From Arion vulgaris (lineage: Eukaryota; Mollusca; Gastropoda; Stylommatophora; Arionidae), in the NCBI GenBank assembly GCA_020796225.1, contig CM036754.1, positions 72,153,440 through 72,217,439 of the forward strand: DNA of 64,000 nt, in the 5' to 3' direction. This document shows, piece after piece, positions 1 through 10,398 of the stretch (the first letter of the stretch is position 1; the number at the start of each line of letters is the position of its first letter). The notes beneath the pieces were generated by a model. That model saw nothing but the letters and a program-made list of their open reading frames with translations. It searched no databases and was not told the origin of the DNA. Position numbers and translations under genes: made by a program.

Positions 1-500
1 CATGAAATTAGCAAACAATAATAGCAAATGGCGTAGCAGTGAATTTACTTTAAAAGCAGCACAATCTAAAACAATGTTATATTATGTTACACACCAAATT
101 AAATACTAAGAAACAGCAGCAGTATTCATCCCTAAATCATCACAAACTCGTGTCCATCAAACATATCTAACATTTATAAAAGTTCACTTTGAGGAGAACA
201 TTTCCGATTTCCAGACTACGGCTGTCGTTCTTATGCTTGAGTTGGTCGTCGTGGGATATCACATTCACTGCTGGTACAACTATTCACTAGAACTGCAACT
301 GACTATTACAGTCCCACGCTAAAACGAACAATTCCCAATTCATGTCCTTAGATAAAAATAGTACCCAACTACTAAGATGTGTACAAAATATTGGTTTCAT
401 TCTTAAAAAGAGGCCAACGATAATTTTCACTCTACGCTAGTGACCACGAGCAGGGGAAATTCCGTGGTTGCACAGACAACAATTTCGGTGTGCAAATAAA
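1..500. other. unassigned unique sequence
   Basis: I see no coding, RNA or repeat signal here. Stop codons are frequent in all frames and nothing matches the repeat families found elsewhere in the window. Confidence 0.4.
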
Positions 501-547
501 AAAGAGTGATTTAACAAGTAGTCGATATGGAGCGTTTGAAGAAGAAA
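501..547 (+). mobile_element. SINE-A 3' end fragment
   Basis: Matches the last ~45 bases of SINE-A: the AGAGTGGTTTAACAAG...GTCGATATGGAGCG block and the GAAGAAG tail. The 5' part is missing. Confidence 0.7.
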
Positions 548-1230
548 TGTCAGTGACCAATCTATACTTATGCGCGTTCTATTGGACAATATTTCACGTT
601 CCCCCAAAAGGGGGGCGGGCGTGCGCGGTTGGGTTAGGTCTTAGAACATACGCCTTTAAAATTGATTTTATTACAGAACCTGCAATGAAAAACTGATTGA
701 AAAGGTTCAGTACAATGTTTCTGAAATGAAAAAATAAATATAGTTCCTGGAAGGTTTCAATAGGGGGAAAAAAAAAATACAGCGCGATAAGGAGAGAGAA
801 AGAAGCATAGTAAAACACTCACTGGCAGTATAAACAAAGGCCTTTGATGTCGGAGCAACGACCTGGCTAATTACTCATAGTCACGTGGATATTGTGCAAG
901 CGTGCTGATCTATATCAACCCTTCGGTTGAAGAAACAAAACATGTTTGGAATATAACCCACTCTGTCCATCACAATGAACATTTATCTTGTTATATTGTG
1001 AGATAACAAGGTATCTAAACGTTTCAATAGAACTGGCTTTTGTTGTTGTCATGTTCGAGTCAAATCAAGATATTCAAAACAAACTTATCGTCACATATCT
1101 CTCCCCCCGTTGTTTACACTAACAGGGCTATCTCTCTCCAGCCTGTGACGCTTAAGGCAGCAACAAATGCACGCAATTATTCTCTGTTCTTGACCGTTGT
1201 CGGCATTGTGTTCCAGCTATGATTAATTTT
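548..1230. other. unassigned sequence
   Basis: No recognisable gene or repeat. A short G-rich run (GGGGGGCGGGCGTGCGCGG) at about 608-626 is the only compositional oddity. Confidence 0.35.
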
Positions 1231-1234
1231 TCAT

Positions 1235-1670
1235 TCTTGATCTACTATTCTCCTCCAGGTCGTTTTGGGTCTTCCGCGTTTTCATTTACTATTTGGTGTA
1301 CAGCTTTCCGTGACAGAGTCAGTCTCTATGCGTATCCATACTCCATCACATGCCCGATCCATCTCCAGTGTTTCTTTTGGATGATGGTGTTCATATCTCT
1401 TGTTGATACCGTGGCAAGCTGTTCTTGGTTAGAGATAGTATTTCGCCAAAACACGCGTAAAATCTTTTGCAGTCTAGTTGTATAGAAGAGTTTGGACATA
1501 TCTTGTTCTGTCATTCTCCAGAGCCGCTCTGATCAGTATAGTAACGTTGATAACACATATCTGTGGTATACATTAATCTTGACATTCAGACTATCTGAAG
1601 AGTTATGAATGCACTTCGGGTCTTAGTCTGTTTTTAATGTCAGACCCAGCTCTTACGTCGTAAATGATAA
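1235..1670 (-). pseudogene. LINE reverse transcriptase C-terminal remnant
   Basis: The minus strand encodes, across several frameshifts, the region downstream of the RT catalytic core of a non-LTR retrotransposon. Visible pieces are an SDIKNRL-like start, a KILRVFW segment and the NTIIQKKHWRWIGHV block that is hallmark of animal LINE RT tails, followed by out-of-frame ENAEDPKRPGG near 1240. There is no YADD active site, so the copy is 5'-truncated and inactive. The call rests on the WRWIGHV motif and its spacing from KILR; the clade is not determined. Confidence 0.7.
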
Positions 1671-1787
1671 CACTTCCAAGACATGCGAAAGTAGTTGTAT
1701 TTGGAAGAATTTTATCTTCTAGTTTGACTGGTGCTGGGATGTTCAGGGTTATTATTTCTGTTGATTGAATATTCAACCTTTGTGTTA

Positions 1788-3044
1788 GTTATGATACATG
1801 TGTTAATTATGTTACATGTGTTAATTATGTTAAATGTGTTAATTATGTTAAATGTGTTAATTATGTTACATGTGTTAATTATGTTACATGTGTTAATTAT
1901 GTTACATGTGTTAATTATGTTACATGTGTTAATTATGTTACATGTGTTAATTATGTTACATGTGTTAATTATGTTAAATGTGTTAATTATGTTAAATGTG
2001 TTTAATTATGTTACATGTGTTAATTATGTTAAATGTGTTAATTATGTTAAATGTGTTAATTATGTTAAATGTGTTAATTATGTTAAATGTGTTAATTATG
2101 TTAAATGTGTTAATTATGTTAAATGTGTTTAATTATGTTACATGTGTTAATTATGTTAAATGTGTTAATTATGTTAAATGTGTTAATTATGTTAAATGTG
2201 TTAATTATGTTAAATGTGTTAATTATGTTAAATGTGTTAATTATGTTAAATGTGTTAATTATGTTACATGTGTTAATTATGTTACATGTCTTAATTATGT
2301 TACATGTGTTAATTATGTTACATGTGTTAATTATGTTACATGTGTTAATTATGTTACATGTGTTAATTATGTTACATGTGTTAATTATGTTACATGTGTT
2401 AATTATGTTACATGTCTTAATTATGTTACATGTTAATTATGTTACATGTTAATTATGTTAAATGTGTTAATTATGTTAAATGTGTTAATTATGTTAAATG
2501 TGTTAATTATGTTAAATGTGTTAATTATGTTAAATGTGTTAATTATGTTACATGTGTTAATTATGTTAAATGTGTTAATTATGTTACATGTGTTAATTAT
2601 GTTACATGTCTTAATTATGTTACATGTGTTAATTATGTTACATGTGTTAATTATGTTACATGTGTTAATTATGTTACATGTCTTAATTATGTTACATGTG
2701 TTAATTATGTTACATGTGTTAATTATGTTACATGTGTTAATTATGTTACATGTGTTAATTATGTTACATGTGTTAATTATGTTACATGTGTTAATTATGT
2801 TACATGTGTTAATTATGTTACATGTGTTAATTATGATACATGTGTTAATTATGTTAAATGTGTTAATTATGTTAAATGTGTTAATTATGTTAAATGTGTT
2901 TAATTATGTTACATGTGTTAATTATGTTAAATGTGTTAATTATGTTAAATGTGTTAATTATGTTAAATGTGTTAATTATGTTACATGTGTTAATTATGTT
3001 AAATGTGTTAATTATGTTAAATGTGTTAATTATGTTAAATGTGG
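1788..3044. repeat. 16-bp satellite array (~78 copies)
   Basis: The unit is TGTTAATTATGTTACA, repeated for about 1.25 kb. A major variant has AAA for ACA, and a few units have TCTTAA for TGTTAA. Some junctions carry one extra T (17-bp units near 1999, 2127 and 2897) and a few have lost bases near 2429-2450. All forward frames stay open because the unit lacks stops in three phases. The resulting VLIMLH/NYVTC repeat proteins are artefacts of the array. Confidence 0.95.
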
Positions 3045-3138
3045 CTGTACTGGTTAAGGCGACAAGTGCTTCCCTTGATATCTTTATTTGTGTGATATCA
3101 GCAAAATCGAGGTATCCCAGCATGGATGTGAGAGCCAC

Positions 3139-3378
3139 CTTCTTCGAACGCTCTATACTGACCACTTGTTAACCACTCGCGTGTGATCAGTATGTGATGA
3201 GCTTAAGAGCGATTGTACGTTGGGCTAATTATGCGCCTACAAGTAGGCCAGCACATCAGATTTCTACGACTTTTTATCTACTAGGGTAGCTTCCCTACCT
3301 CAGTCGTCTCTTACGACATGCCTTGTTGGTCGTAGTGGTGATATTTGATTCCCTTGCGGATCCCGGCACCACACGGGT
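3139..3378 (-). mobile_element. SINE-A, near full length
   Basis: Minus-oriented copy. It begins with the inverted tail CTTCTTCGAACGCTC, passes the ACCACTTGTTAACCAC, GCGCCTACAAGTAGGCC and TCTTACGACATGCCTTG blocks, and ends at the inverted head GGCACCACACGGG. About 240 bp. Confidence 0.85.
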
Positions 3379-3379
3379 G

Positions 3380-3840
3380 AATGTGAGAACCTAATTGATA
3401 CCTCTTGACTTATTTTCAGCTGTTTCACACATCATCCAATCTATGACAATGTTGAATAGTAGGACTGACAATACCCATCCATAAAACTGGAGTTACTTAT
3501 CTTAGAATACTCCCAATACTTTCCCGGTGTATGCTATCAGATGTAAAGTGATATCACACAAACCATTATCCTCATCATGTGCCATGTCATCCGGCGTAGA
3601 TGATCACAGATGTTCACAAACATATGACTATCAGTTCGGATGTTGACTCTTTCGTGACATGAAGCTATACTATATATACTTTTCTCTTGTCTGATCTCCC
3701 ATAGATTATATCGGTTGTCACAATGTGTATTCTAAATCTACCTCTCTCATTACATGACTGAACAATAATCACACGGAACAGTCAAATAGGACTACATAGC
3801 GTAAGATTAAATATACAACATATGGATCTAAGACTACTTG
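3380..3840. other. unassigned sequence
   Basis: No coding or repeat signal recognised between SINE-A and the 34-bp array. Confidence 0.3.
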
Positions 3841-3844
3841 AGCT

Positions 3845-4260
3845 ATAACAACAAAGTGCGGTGAATACAAGCACAACTATAACAACAAAGTGCGGTGAAT
3901 ACAAGCACAGTTATAACAATAAAGTGCGGTGAATACAAGCACAGCTATAACAATAAAGTACGGTGAATACAAGCACAGCTATAACAATAAAGTACGGTGA
4001 ATACAAGCACAACTATAACAAAGTACGGTGAATACAAGCACAACTATAACAACAAAGTACGGTGAAAACAAGCACAACTATAACAATAAAGTACGGTGAA
4101 TACAAGCACAACTATAACAATAAAGTACGGTGAATACAAGCACAACTATAAAAAAAGCGTGAATACACAATATAACAATAAGTACGGTGAATACAAACGG
4201 CTAACAATAAAGTACGGTGAATACAAGCAAGAAGATAACAATAGGCGATACTAACAATAG
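3845..4260. repeat. 34-bp minisatellite (~11 copies)
   Basis: The unit is about 34 bp (CTATAACAATAAAGTACGG followed by TGAATACAAGCACA). Copies are clean up to about 4150, then decay with many short deletions to about 4260. An open frame on the minus strand here is a by-product of the repeat. Confidence 0.9.
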
Positions 4261-4269
4261 CAGAGGAAC

Positions 4270-5530
4270 GTAGCAAATATAAATACAGTAAAATAACAAT
4301 GAGAAACTTACAGTAGACTTGTCCCGGCATGAACGACTAAGGAAAGAAATCCTCCTATCTTGTGTGTTTTACAGAACGAACTATCACACATATATTAGTC
4401 ACAAAGGCAACTTAAGTACGTTTTCAACCATACTAAAACTGACGATATCATTAAGGACTGATGATACCCCTTCAAGTAAATACTTCACAGAGTACACAAA
4501 ACTACACTACAGCTTACTATACTGAAATGTAAGGATTGGTTTGTCTAACTCGTGTCACTGAACATCTCAACATCGACTTGGCCCAGTACTAAACATGTGT
4601 ATTAATAGTGAGTGACCTTGTCGAAAACCAGATGCTGACTTTACTGTGTGTGTATCTGACAGAAACAGCAATAACAACTTGTTATCAAGTATGCTTTCTT
4701 ATCTCATTTCGGTCACGAAATGTAGTGTCTGCACTGCTGCAGCGTTTAAGTACAAGGCTACACACTCTTGCACGGATATGAACATTACACACATTGTGTG
4801 CTGGCTGGTTAAGATGACGCGACACGATTCGTACACACTTCGCGTGGTTCACATGTAAAACGTGCTCGCTGAATGAGAAACGATTAATAACACATCTGTT
4901 TCAATAAGTACTGTTTGTATTAGTTCGCCCCTTCCCAATGTTTAAGAAAGGCGCATACCAATTGAAGAAAGGGCGAAATAGGAGCACACACACATCAAAC
5001 GCTTGCAGACTACACACACCGACTGTTGGATAGTCCATGACGTCGGGATAGCTAGAATAGTAGTACACATGGCGTGGTGGCCACGAGTTGTGTGTTACAA
5101 TGTCACCTTTGTATTTACGTACATGAGTTCCTCTCTCCTGACTCATCATAGCTACATCGTAAGGAAACTATTAATACTTTCTGTGTATACGTCAGGAAGC
5201 TCCACGTGGCGAGAGTGGTTTATTAAAGAAAAGGGAACACTTGTTTACGTTTGCGGAAGGCTAGACATTGCATTTATCTATGGATTTATTGCGATGTTTA
5301 GGCAGAGGTCAAAGGTAACCAGATCAATGCAAACGCAGAAGCGACGTGAGAAAAGATCATGAATTCTGAATCGGCTTCACTGTAAGAAGATCATTCTGAT
5401 TCATTTTATGTCCTGTGAATAAGTTAGTGATGCAGCAAAAATCATGATATCAATTAGTGGACTCACAACTGGAGGATACAATGACCTGCACAAGATCGGC
5501 TATTGGTGTATGATCAGAAAACTACCCCAA
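4270..5530. other. unassigned sequence
   Basis: About 1.26 kb with only short open frames (the longest is 119 codons at 5003-5362). None shows a domain, motif or splice context I recognise, and I do not call a gene. Confidence 0.3.
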
Positions 5531-5534
5531 GCGG

Positions 5535-5837
5535 TCGTGGATACATTGATTGATTGGGCCATCATCATTGCACTTCGGCGAGCAACCATGTGGATCCGAT
5601 CTTTCTACACAGGAAGATCTCAACTACAGTGCCCGAACTCCTAGCGGGTCCCCGATGTAATCTTGGAATGATGAAGATATTTTGGAGGAAATTTATTTCT
5701 TAATGTTTTCTAATTAATTTTGTCACAGAGCGACTTTTCAGCATGCTCTTCTCGATTTTGAACTGCTAAGAGCTCTTAAGTACAAAACGAACACGTGACC
5801 TACGTCTTTGTCGGTCTCCGATATGACAGAACTCGAT
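5535..5837 (-). mobile_element. SINE-B, 3' part (split copy)
   Basis: Minus-oriented SINE-B. It starts with the inverted (CAAT)n tail (TTGATTGATTGG), then CATCATCATTGCACTTCGG and the AGGAAGATCTCAACT block, and runs to the GATCTCACAT region, where SINE-H interrupts it. It continues at 6162. Confidence 0.8.
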
Positions 5838-6161
5838 CTCACATACACTTTTTCTTTCTTTTTCTTTCGTCGCTTTCAACGCAGACGCAAGTTTTATCTC
5901 TGAAACATTTGCGTGAAAATCCGTTTCATTTCTTACAATGGCAGCAGCTGACATGAATTACTTTACATGGCAGCCGTGCTCAATGTCTGTAATTAGTATT
6001 CTCGCCATACAGGCAGATTTTTCCGACTTCAGAGTACTCCGTTATCGTCTGGTAAGACCAGAGGACTCAACAAATGCCGGACAGTAGGTTCGAACCGAAT
6101 GAGGGTCTCGCTATCAGGCCGAGCTACTATCAACTACTCTAGGCAGTCCCTCACATACACT
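5838..6161 (-). mobile_element. SINE-H inserted into SINE-B, with 12-bp target duplication
   Basis: The insert is 5850-6149 (300 bp) between direct repeats CTCACATACACT at 5838-5849 and 6150-6161. It is minus oriented: the inverted A-rich tail (CTTTTTCTTTC) is at the left and a tRNA-like head at the right, with a B-box complement (GGTTCGAACC) near 6090 and an A-box-like AGCTCGGCC further right. The target duplication and orientation are those of LINE-mediated retroposition. Confidence 0.88.
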
Positions 6162-6275
6162 GAGATCAGTGATCTCTGAAAAAATATCCAGATTGCTCCA
6201 CGAGGAGCGAACCTGGTACCTTTGGCAAGTGAGACGACACTAACCTCTACTCAACAGAGACTCATGGTTGTGGAT
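6162..6275 (-). mobile_element. SINE-B, 5' tRNA-like part (split copy)
   Basis: Continuation of the SINE-B copy interrupted by SINE-H. It contains the inverted tRNA-like head (GAGCGAACCTGGTACC, then ACCTCT...CAGAGACTC). Confidence 0.75.
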
Positions 6276-6435
6276 ACATGCTTACACTGATGGTTCTCCA
6301 ACAGAGGCAATTAAGAATGGAAGGGATAGTATCTTTGTTACATATCCTCAAAACCACATCGAGACAAGGTACATTTCAACTGGTAAATTTTGTTCAAATT
6401 AAAAATTATACAGCAGAGGTTCAAGCACTACTAAG

Positions 6436-6548
6436 TTAATCCTTTACAACACTTTGTGAATCAATCCCAGCTTTGTAACGCTGTTTTGATTTTCTAGGCA
6501 TTTTACGTTCAGTAGTTTGCCATTGCTTTCTGAACGGGTGGTGCCATC
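6436..6548 (-). mobile_element. SINE-C, 3' part (split copy)
   Basis: Minus-oriented SINE-C with the blocks TTTTCTAGGCATT, ACGTTCAGTAGTTTGCC and ATTGCTTTCTGAACGGG. It stops at the SINE-D insertion and resumes at 6807. The uninterrupted copy at 31.8-32.0 kb shows the two halves belong together. Confidence 0.85.
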
Positions 6549-6817
6549 GTCCATTTGTTCTTCTTCTTTGCGTTCGTTCTTTACGACCAATTTTAATCAC
6601 TCTTGTGATATGTTTGATCTTTGCCAAGAACATGTATACGTTGCACATTGGTTTGTAGGCCCCTAAACGCATGACTTCTACACGTTTAGGACATGTGCAT
6701 CCGATTTCAGCCAAACCTCATTAGTCTCCTCTTACGACATGCGTGGCAGGTAACAGTGGTTCTATTCTTTACACACCAAATTTGGGCCCCGGTAACCACT
6801 CGGGCGGTCCATTTGTT
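6549..6817 (-). mobile_element. SINE-D inserted into SINE-C, with 11-bp target duplication
   Basis: The insert is 6560-6806 (247 bp) between direct repeats GTCCATTTGTT (6549-6559 and 6807-6817). It is minus oriented, from the inverted tail TTCTTCTTTGCG to the inverted head CCACTCGGGCG. It contains the TCTTACGACATGCGTGG core shared with SINE-A. Confidence 0.9.
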
Positions 6818-6925
6818 AAAATCCACGCGAAACAATTTGCAACAAACTGTTCTGCAGCGTGATTCGAACTCAGAACGTCGAGGTTAATAGACCGAGTCAC
6901 TAACTTCTAGGCCACAGACGCCACC
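6807..6925 (-). mobile_element. SINE-C, 5' tRNA-like part (split copy)
   Basis: Inverted tRNA-like head of SINE-C: the B-box complement GATTCGAACTCAGAACG and the A-box complement CTAGGCCACAGACGCC. It resumes directly after the SINE-D target duplication. Confidence 0.85.
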
Positions 6926-7317
6926 AAGCACTACTACGAGCTGAAATCATGATCAATAGCACCAACCTAGTGCTATTTCTGCTATATATGTCCAGCAAAA
7001 CTGTCCACTGTATGTCCTCCATAGAAAGAAATGCTGGCCATACAACACTACATTCGAAACTACATGACACCAGAGACGCGCCTGACGGTATAATGATAAA
7101 AATAGCAATCGCAGAGTTATTTAACTCACGTAAAGTATACTATTGGCACTTAATCAATCTTGAAGCCAGTTGATCCAGATCAATTCTTCTCTGTAATATA
7201 CATTCGATATCGATCACCAATAATATACCAGCCAGAGTCTCTGTATCAAGTCAGACCAGACATCTATTTCCGGTAGAATAATAAAGATAGTTTCGCATTC
7301 ATCTTCATCATTATCAA

Positions 7318-7450
7318 ATAGTATGGTCGTTGCAGAACGTCGTTTTAATCACAGCCTGCCTGAGAAACTCTAGCAAGTTCTCTTGCCTCTTCTAACGTCG
7401 TGTTCGATGTGTCTTTGGTGTCCTGCTGTCTAATAAAGTTGATTTCTCAC
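7318..7450 (-). pseudogene. LINE RT C-terminal tail fragment
   Basis: The minus strand reads DTKDTSNTTLEEARELAR and, after a frameshift, RQAVIKTTFC. This resembles the helical tail after the WxGH block of animal LINE RTs (compare the minus-strand fragment at 34.79-35.15 kb with DIKETLNMTLGAENLLK). Only about 40 codons survive. Confidence 0.6.
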
Positions 7451-7489
7451 TCATCTTACACAATCATAATAAACACGTCGTAATAGTGG

Positions 7490-7745
7490 CGTGGGTGGCG
7501 TCTGTGGCCTAGGGGATAGTGACTCAGTCTATTAACCCCGACGTTCTGAGTTCGAATCACGTTGCGGACAATTTGGTTGCAAATTGTTTCGCGTGGATTT
7601 TCACAAAGTACAATGACACCACCCGCCCAGAAAGCAATGGCAAACTACTGAACGTAATAATGCCTAGAAAAATCACAAACAGCGTTGAAAAGCTTGGGTT
7701 GATTCAGTCCTGTAAAGGATACGCAATTAACTTTTTAATAGTGGC
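7490..7745 (+). mobile_element. SINE-C, full length
   Basis: tRNA-derived SINE. The A-box-like TGGCCTAGGGGATAGTG and B-box GAGTTCGAATCACG lie in the first ~70 bp. The body carries AGAAAGCAATGGCAAACTAC and the end carries CCTGTAAAGGATACGC. It does not fold as a functional tRNA. Confidence 0.85.
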
Positions 7746-7749
7746 CTGA

Positions 7750-7915
7750 ACCAGAGCCAACTTTAAACTACTGGGCCTTCGGGCTCAGGTAAGAATTGTG
7801 GAAATCAGACCCCAACTACACCACGTGACCTCGCATTCCAGTATTGGTGTATATAGACGAATTCATTTTAAAATCAACACAAAATGCTAACTCGAAGTTA
7901 TATAGTTCAACAAGC
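7750..7915 (+). repeat. dispersed repeat K, copy 1
   Basis: Similar to 37235-37400 (CACGTGA(C)CTCGCA, GGTGTATATAGAC and AATTCAT blocks). A short part also resembles 32368-32430. Function unknown. Confidence 0.55.
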
Positions 7916-8415
7916 CAATTTTAACAATAAGGAATATCAATATTATAAATATTTTTCACCAGTAAATAACCATAGACTCACAGAATTGAGTAGAATTGCA
8001 AAAAAGCTTGCAGTGTTCTATCAAACATCTGTAATTTTCAGATCCCTTTTCTTATCTAGGTCAGGGAATACACGGCCAGTTGTCTGGCCTGTGCTAGAGC
8101 CTGGCTGTGCGTGAACACAACGAAACAGGATGGAAAGAATAATAATCAGACAGTGTTATTTGATCAGACATAATGTGATGAGGATGTTTGGAACACTTGA
8201 TGACATCGGGTAAAATACAGGGAAGAAGAGTTCATAGAAGGCAGATGGAGAAGATGTTGAATGGTCTGACATCGTGGTTCGACAAGAGATAGCCGTCAGA
8301 ACTGATAAACTGCACAAGTGAGAGTGTTGTGGTAGAGACATAATCGCTTATACTGGCAGTCATGTCACTTGATTGAATCGCTCTCACCCATATTTCAAAT
8401 AGCTATATATCATCA
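7916..8415. other. unassigned sequence
   Basis: No recognised gene or repeat; only short open frames without motifs. Confidence 0.3.
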
Positions 8416-8417
8416 GA

Positions 8418-8668
8418 GTAGTTTTCTTCGAACGCTCCATATCGCGCACTTGTTAACCACTGTGTGATTTGAGCCTAAGAGCGATTGCACGTTGTGTCAG
8501 TTATGGCCCATACAAGTCGGCCGGGCAATCCGATTTCTGCGATGCTTTTTATTTACTAAAGTAGCTTCCCTAGGTTCCACATGAGTCGTCTCTTATGACA
8601 TGCCTTGTAGGTCACAGTGGCACTACTCTTTGCTTCCCTTGCGGGCCCCGGCACCACGCGGGCGGATC
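8418..8668 (-). mobile_element. SINE-A, full length
   Basis: Minus-oriented, from TCTTCGAACGCTCC to the inverted head CCCCGGCACCACGCGGGCG, with all internal blocks present. A LINE tail follows directly at its right end. Confidence 0.85.
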
Positions 8669-8744
8669 ACAACATTATTGGAGGGGACGATAGAAGGACG
8701 GCGAGCAAAAGAAAGACTAATACAAAAGTCGGAGGGTAACATCA

Positions 8745-9365
8745 GCAAATGGACAAATTACAGCTGGCAAAATGCAACATCAAGATAAGAGACGGATGTC
8801 CATTCCGGACATTCTTCGAGGTTCAATGTAGCAGCGTACTGGAGGGTCTACATTTACTGACACGGATATTGAACAGAACTATTAAGTTATATAGTATTAA
8901 AACTAAATTACGAATTTTCAATTCAAATGTTGTATCAATCCTAACATATGCTAGCGAGAGTTGGAAAATGACTAAAGATATAGAAAGCAAGTTGAATGCA
9001 TTTGAAAATAGATGTCTGCGAAAAGTAATGAATATAAAATGGAATGAATTCAGAAGTGATGAAATCATAGATATGTCTGGTCAACCACTAGTGACAACTG
9101 TTATAAGAAAGAGAAGATGGAGATATGTTGGGCACACCTTGAGGAGAAATGATCAACGAATATCAAAGCAGGCATTAAGTGGGATGCAAAGGGTTCAAGA
9201 AGAGAGGTCGACCTAAGGAGACCCTGAAACGAACTTTGCTGAGAGAGGCAGGAAATATCGGTCTCAGTTTCATGGAGGAGATTGAGCGAGTTGCCCAGGA
9301 TAGAGCGGTATGGATAAATTACTTGCAGGCCCTATGTAACGTATAACGGTACGAAAGGAATTATT
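8745..9365 (+). pseudogene. LINE RT C-terminal remnant (family 1) with (ATT)n tail
   Basis: Encodes the post-catalytic part of a non-LTR RT: TKLRIFNSNVVSILTYASES, LNAFENRCLRKVMNIKWNE and RKRRWRYVGHTLRRND at about 8903-9155. A frameshift near 9185 displaces the remaining RPKETLKRTLLREA / AQDRAVW block to another frame. The 3' end runs into AACGGTACGAAAGGAATTATTATTATT, a microsatellite tail shared with two other copies (25.25 kb and 55.49 kb). The catalytic core is absent, so the copy is 5'-truncated and dead. Confidence 0.85.
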
Positions 9366-9634
9366 ATTATTATTATTATTACTAGACCAAAATTTAAAAT
9401 AAACGGCGTACATATTACTGGGTGTGTCTTAATAGCACAAGTGATAAATAAATAAAGTTTAACGGCATAAATTGTATGAAATAGAATGAGAGAAATGCGT
9501 CATGAAATTTGGAAATTCACTGACATCAAAATGGATCAGTTCACAGCCTTATCTTATGTTCCATTCACTTCCAGTTTAAACTTCGGGATTTCCCACGAGT
9601 TTCCAACTGGGTGCAATAGATAATCAGCGAAAGT

Positions 9635-10000
9635 GTAGTGAATTTGCTTCGCAGGATCGATTTCCACAGTGTGAGTGGGATTTTTGTTCAGACCATAACG
9701 GCTCTCAGACAGACTCAGCCTCAATTAGGTGTCAGAGAAACAGTGGATAACAGATCTTAGGTAGACCCAGCCTCAGTTAGGTACCAGAGAAACAGAAGTA
9801 GAGGCCTTGCGACCATAACGGCTCTCAGGCAGACTCAGCCTCAATTAGGTGTCAGAGAAACAGTGGATAACAGATCTTAGGTAGACCCAATCCCAATTAG
9901 AAACCAGAGAAACAGTGGGAAGTAAAAGCAAGCAGGTGTGATGTTAGCTACATCACCCTTCGTATGACGTTGGGAAAAGAAAATATGACAAAGAATTTCT
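9635..10000 (+). mobile_element. SINE-E with internal 120-bp duplication
   Basis: tRNA-like start (CTTCGCAGGATCGATTTCC) followed by the SINE-E body GACCATAACGGCTCTCAG. A 120-bp segment is present twice in tandem (9691-9810, 9811-9930), after which GATGTTAGCTACATCACCC continues the family sequence. Confidence 0.75.
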
Positions 10001-10147
10001 CAGCATACCTGATGTTATAACAAGTCGTTGCTTAGTTTTACTAGAGAATCTACCGTATCGGTAATTAAATCATACGAACTGTCAGTATTACACGTTATCA
10101 GTGACTTCTATACAATAAAAAACAAAATAGAAAGATATAAACCATAA

Positions 10148-10398
10148 CCGCACGTATGTTGCCGGGGCTTGCAAGGGGAGCAAAGAATAGTAACACTGCA
10201 ACCTACAAGGCATGTCGTAAGAGGTGACTGAGGTAGGGGTCCAGGGAAGTTATCCTAGTAAATAAAAAGCGTCGCAGCAATAGGATGTGCTGACCTAATT
10301 GTAGACGCATAAATGACAATGTACAATCGCTCTTAGGCTCAGGTCACATACAGATCACAAAGATCGGTCGATATGGAGCGTTCGAGGAAGATAAACGT
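10148..10398 (+). mobile_element. SINE-A, full length
   Basis: GTTGCCGGGGCTTGCAAGG head, AAGGCATGTCGTAAGAGG core, GATATGGAGCGTTCGAGG tail. Its 3' part is amplified in tandem immediately downstream. Confidence 0.88.

Noticed and set aside
1731..3172. Long open frames in several forward frames (VLIMLH / NYVTC repeats)
   Set aside because: They are translations of the 16-bp satellite, which lacks stops in all three phases; no gene is implied.
5003..5362. 119-codon open frame
   Set aside because: No recognisable motif, hydrophobic pattern or splice context; length is within chance for this composition.
7497..7570. tRNA-like sequence with A and B boxes (also at 13.77, 32.13, 49.24 and 61.0 kb)
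   Set aside because: Stems do not pair as a functional tRNA, and the sequences are heads of dispersed SINE families.
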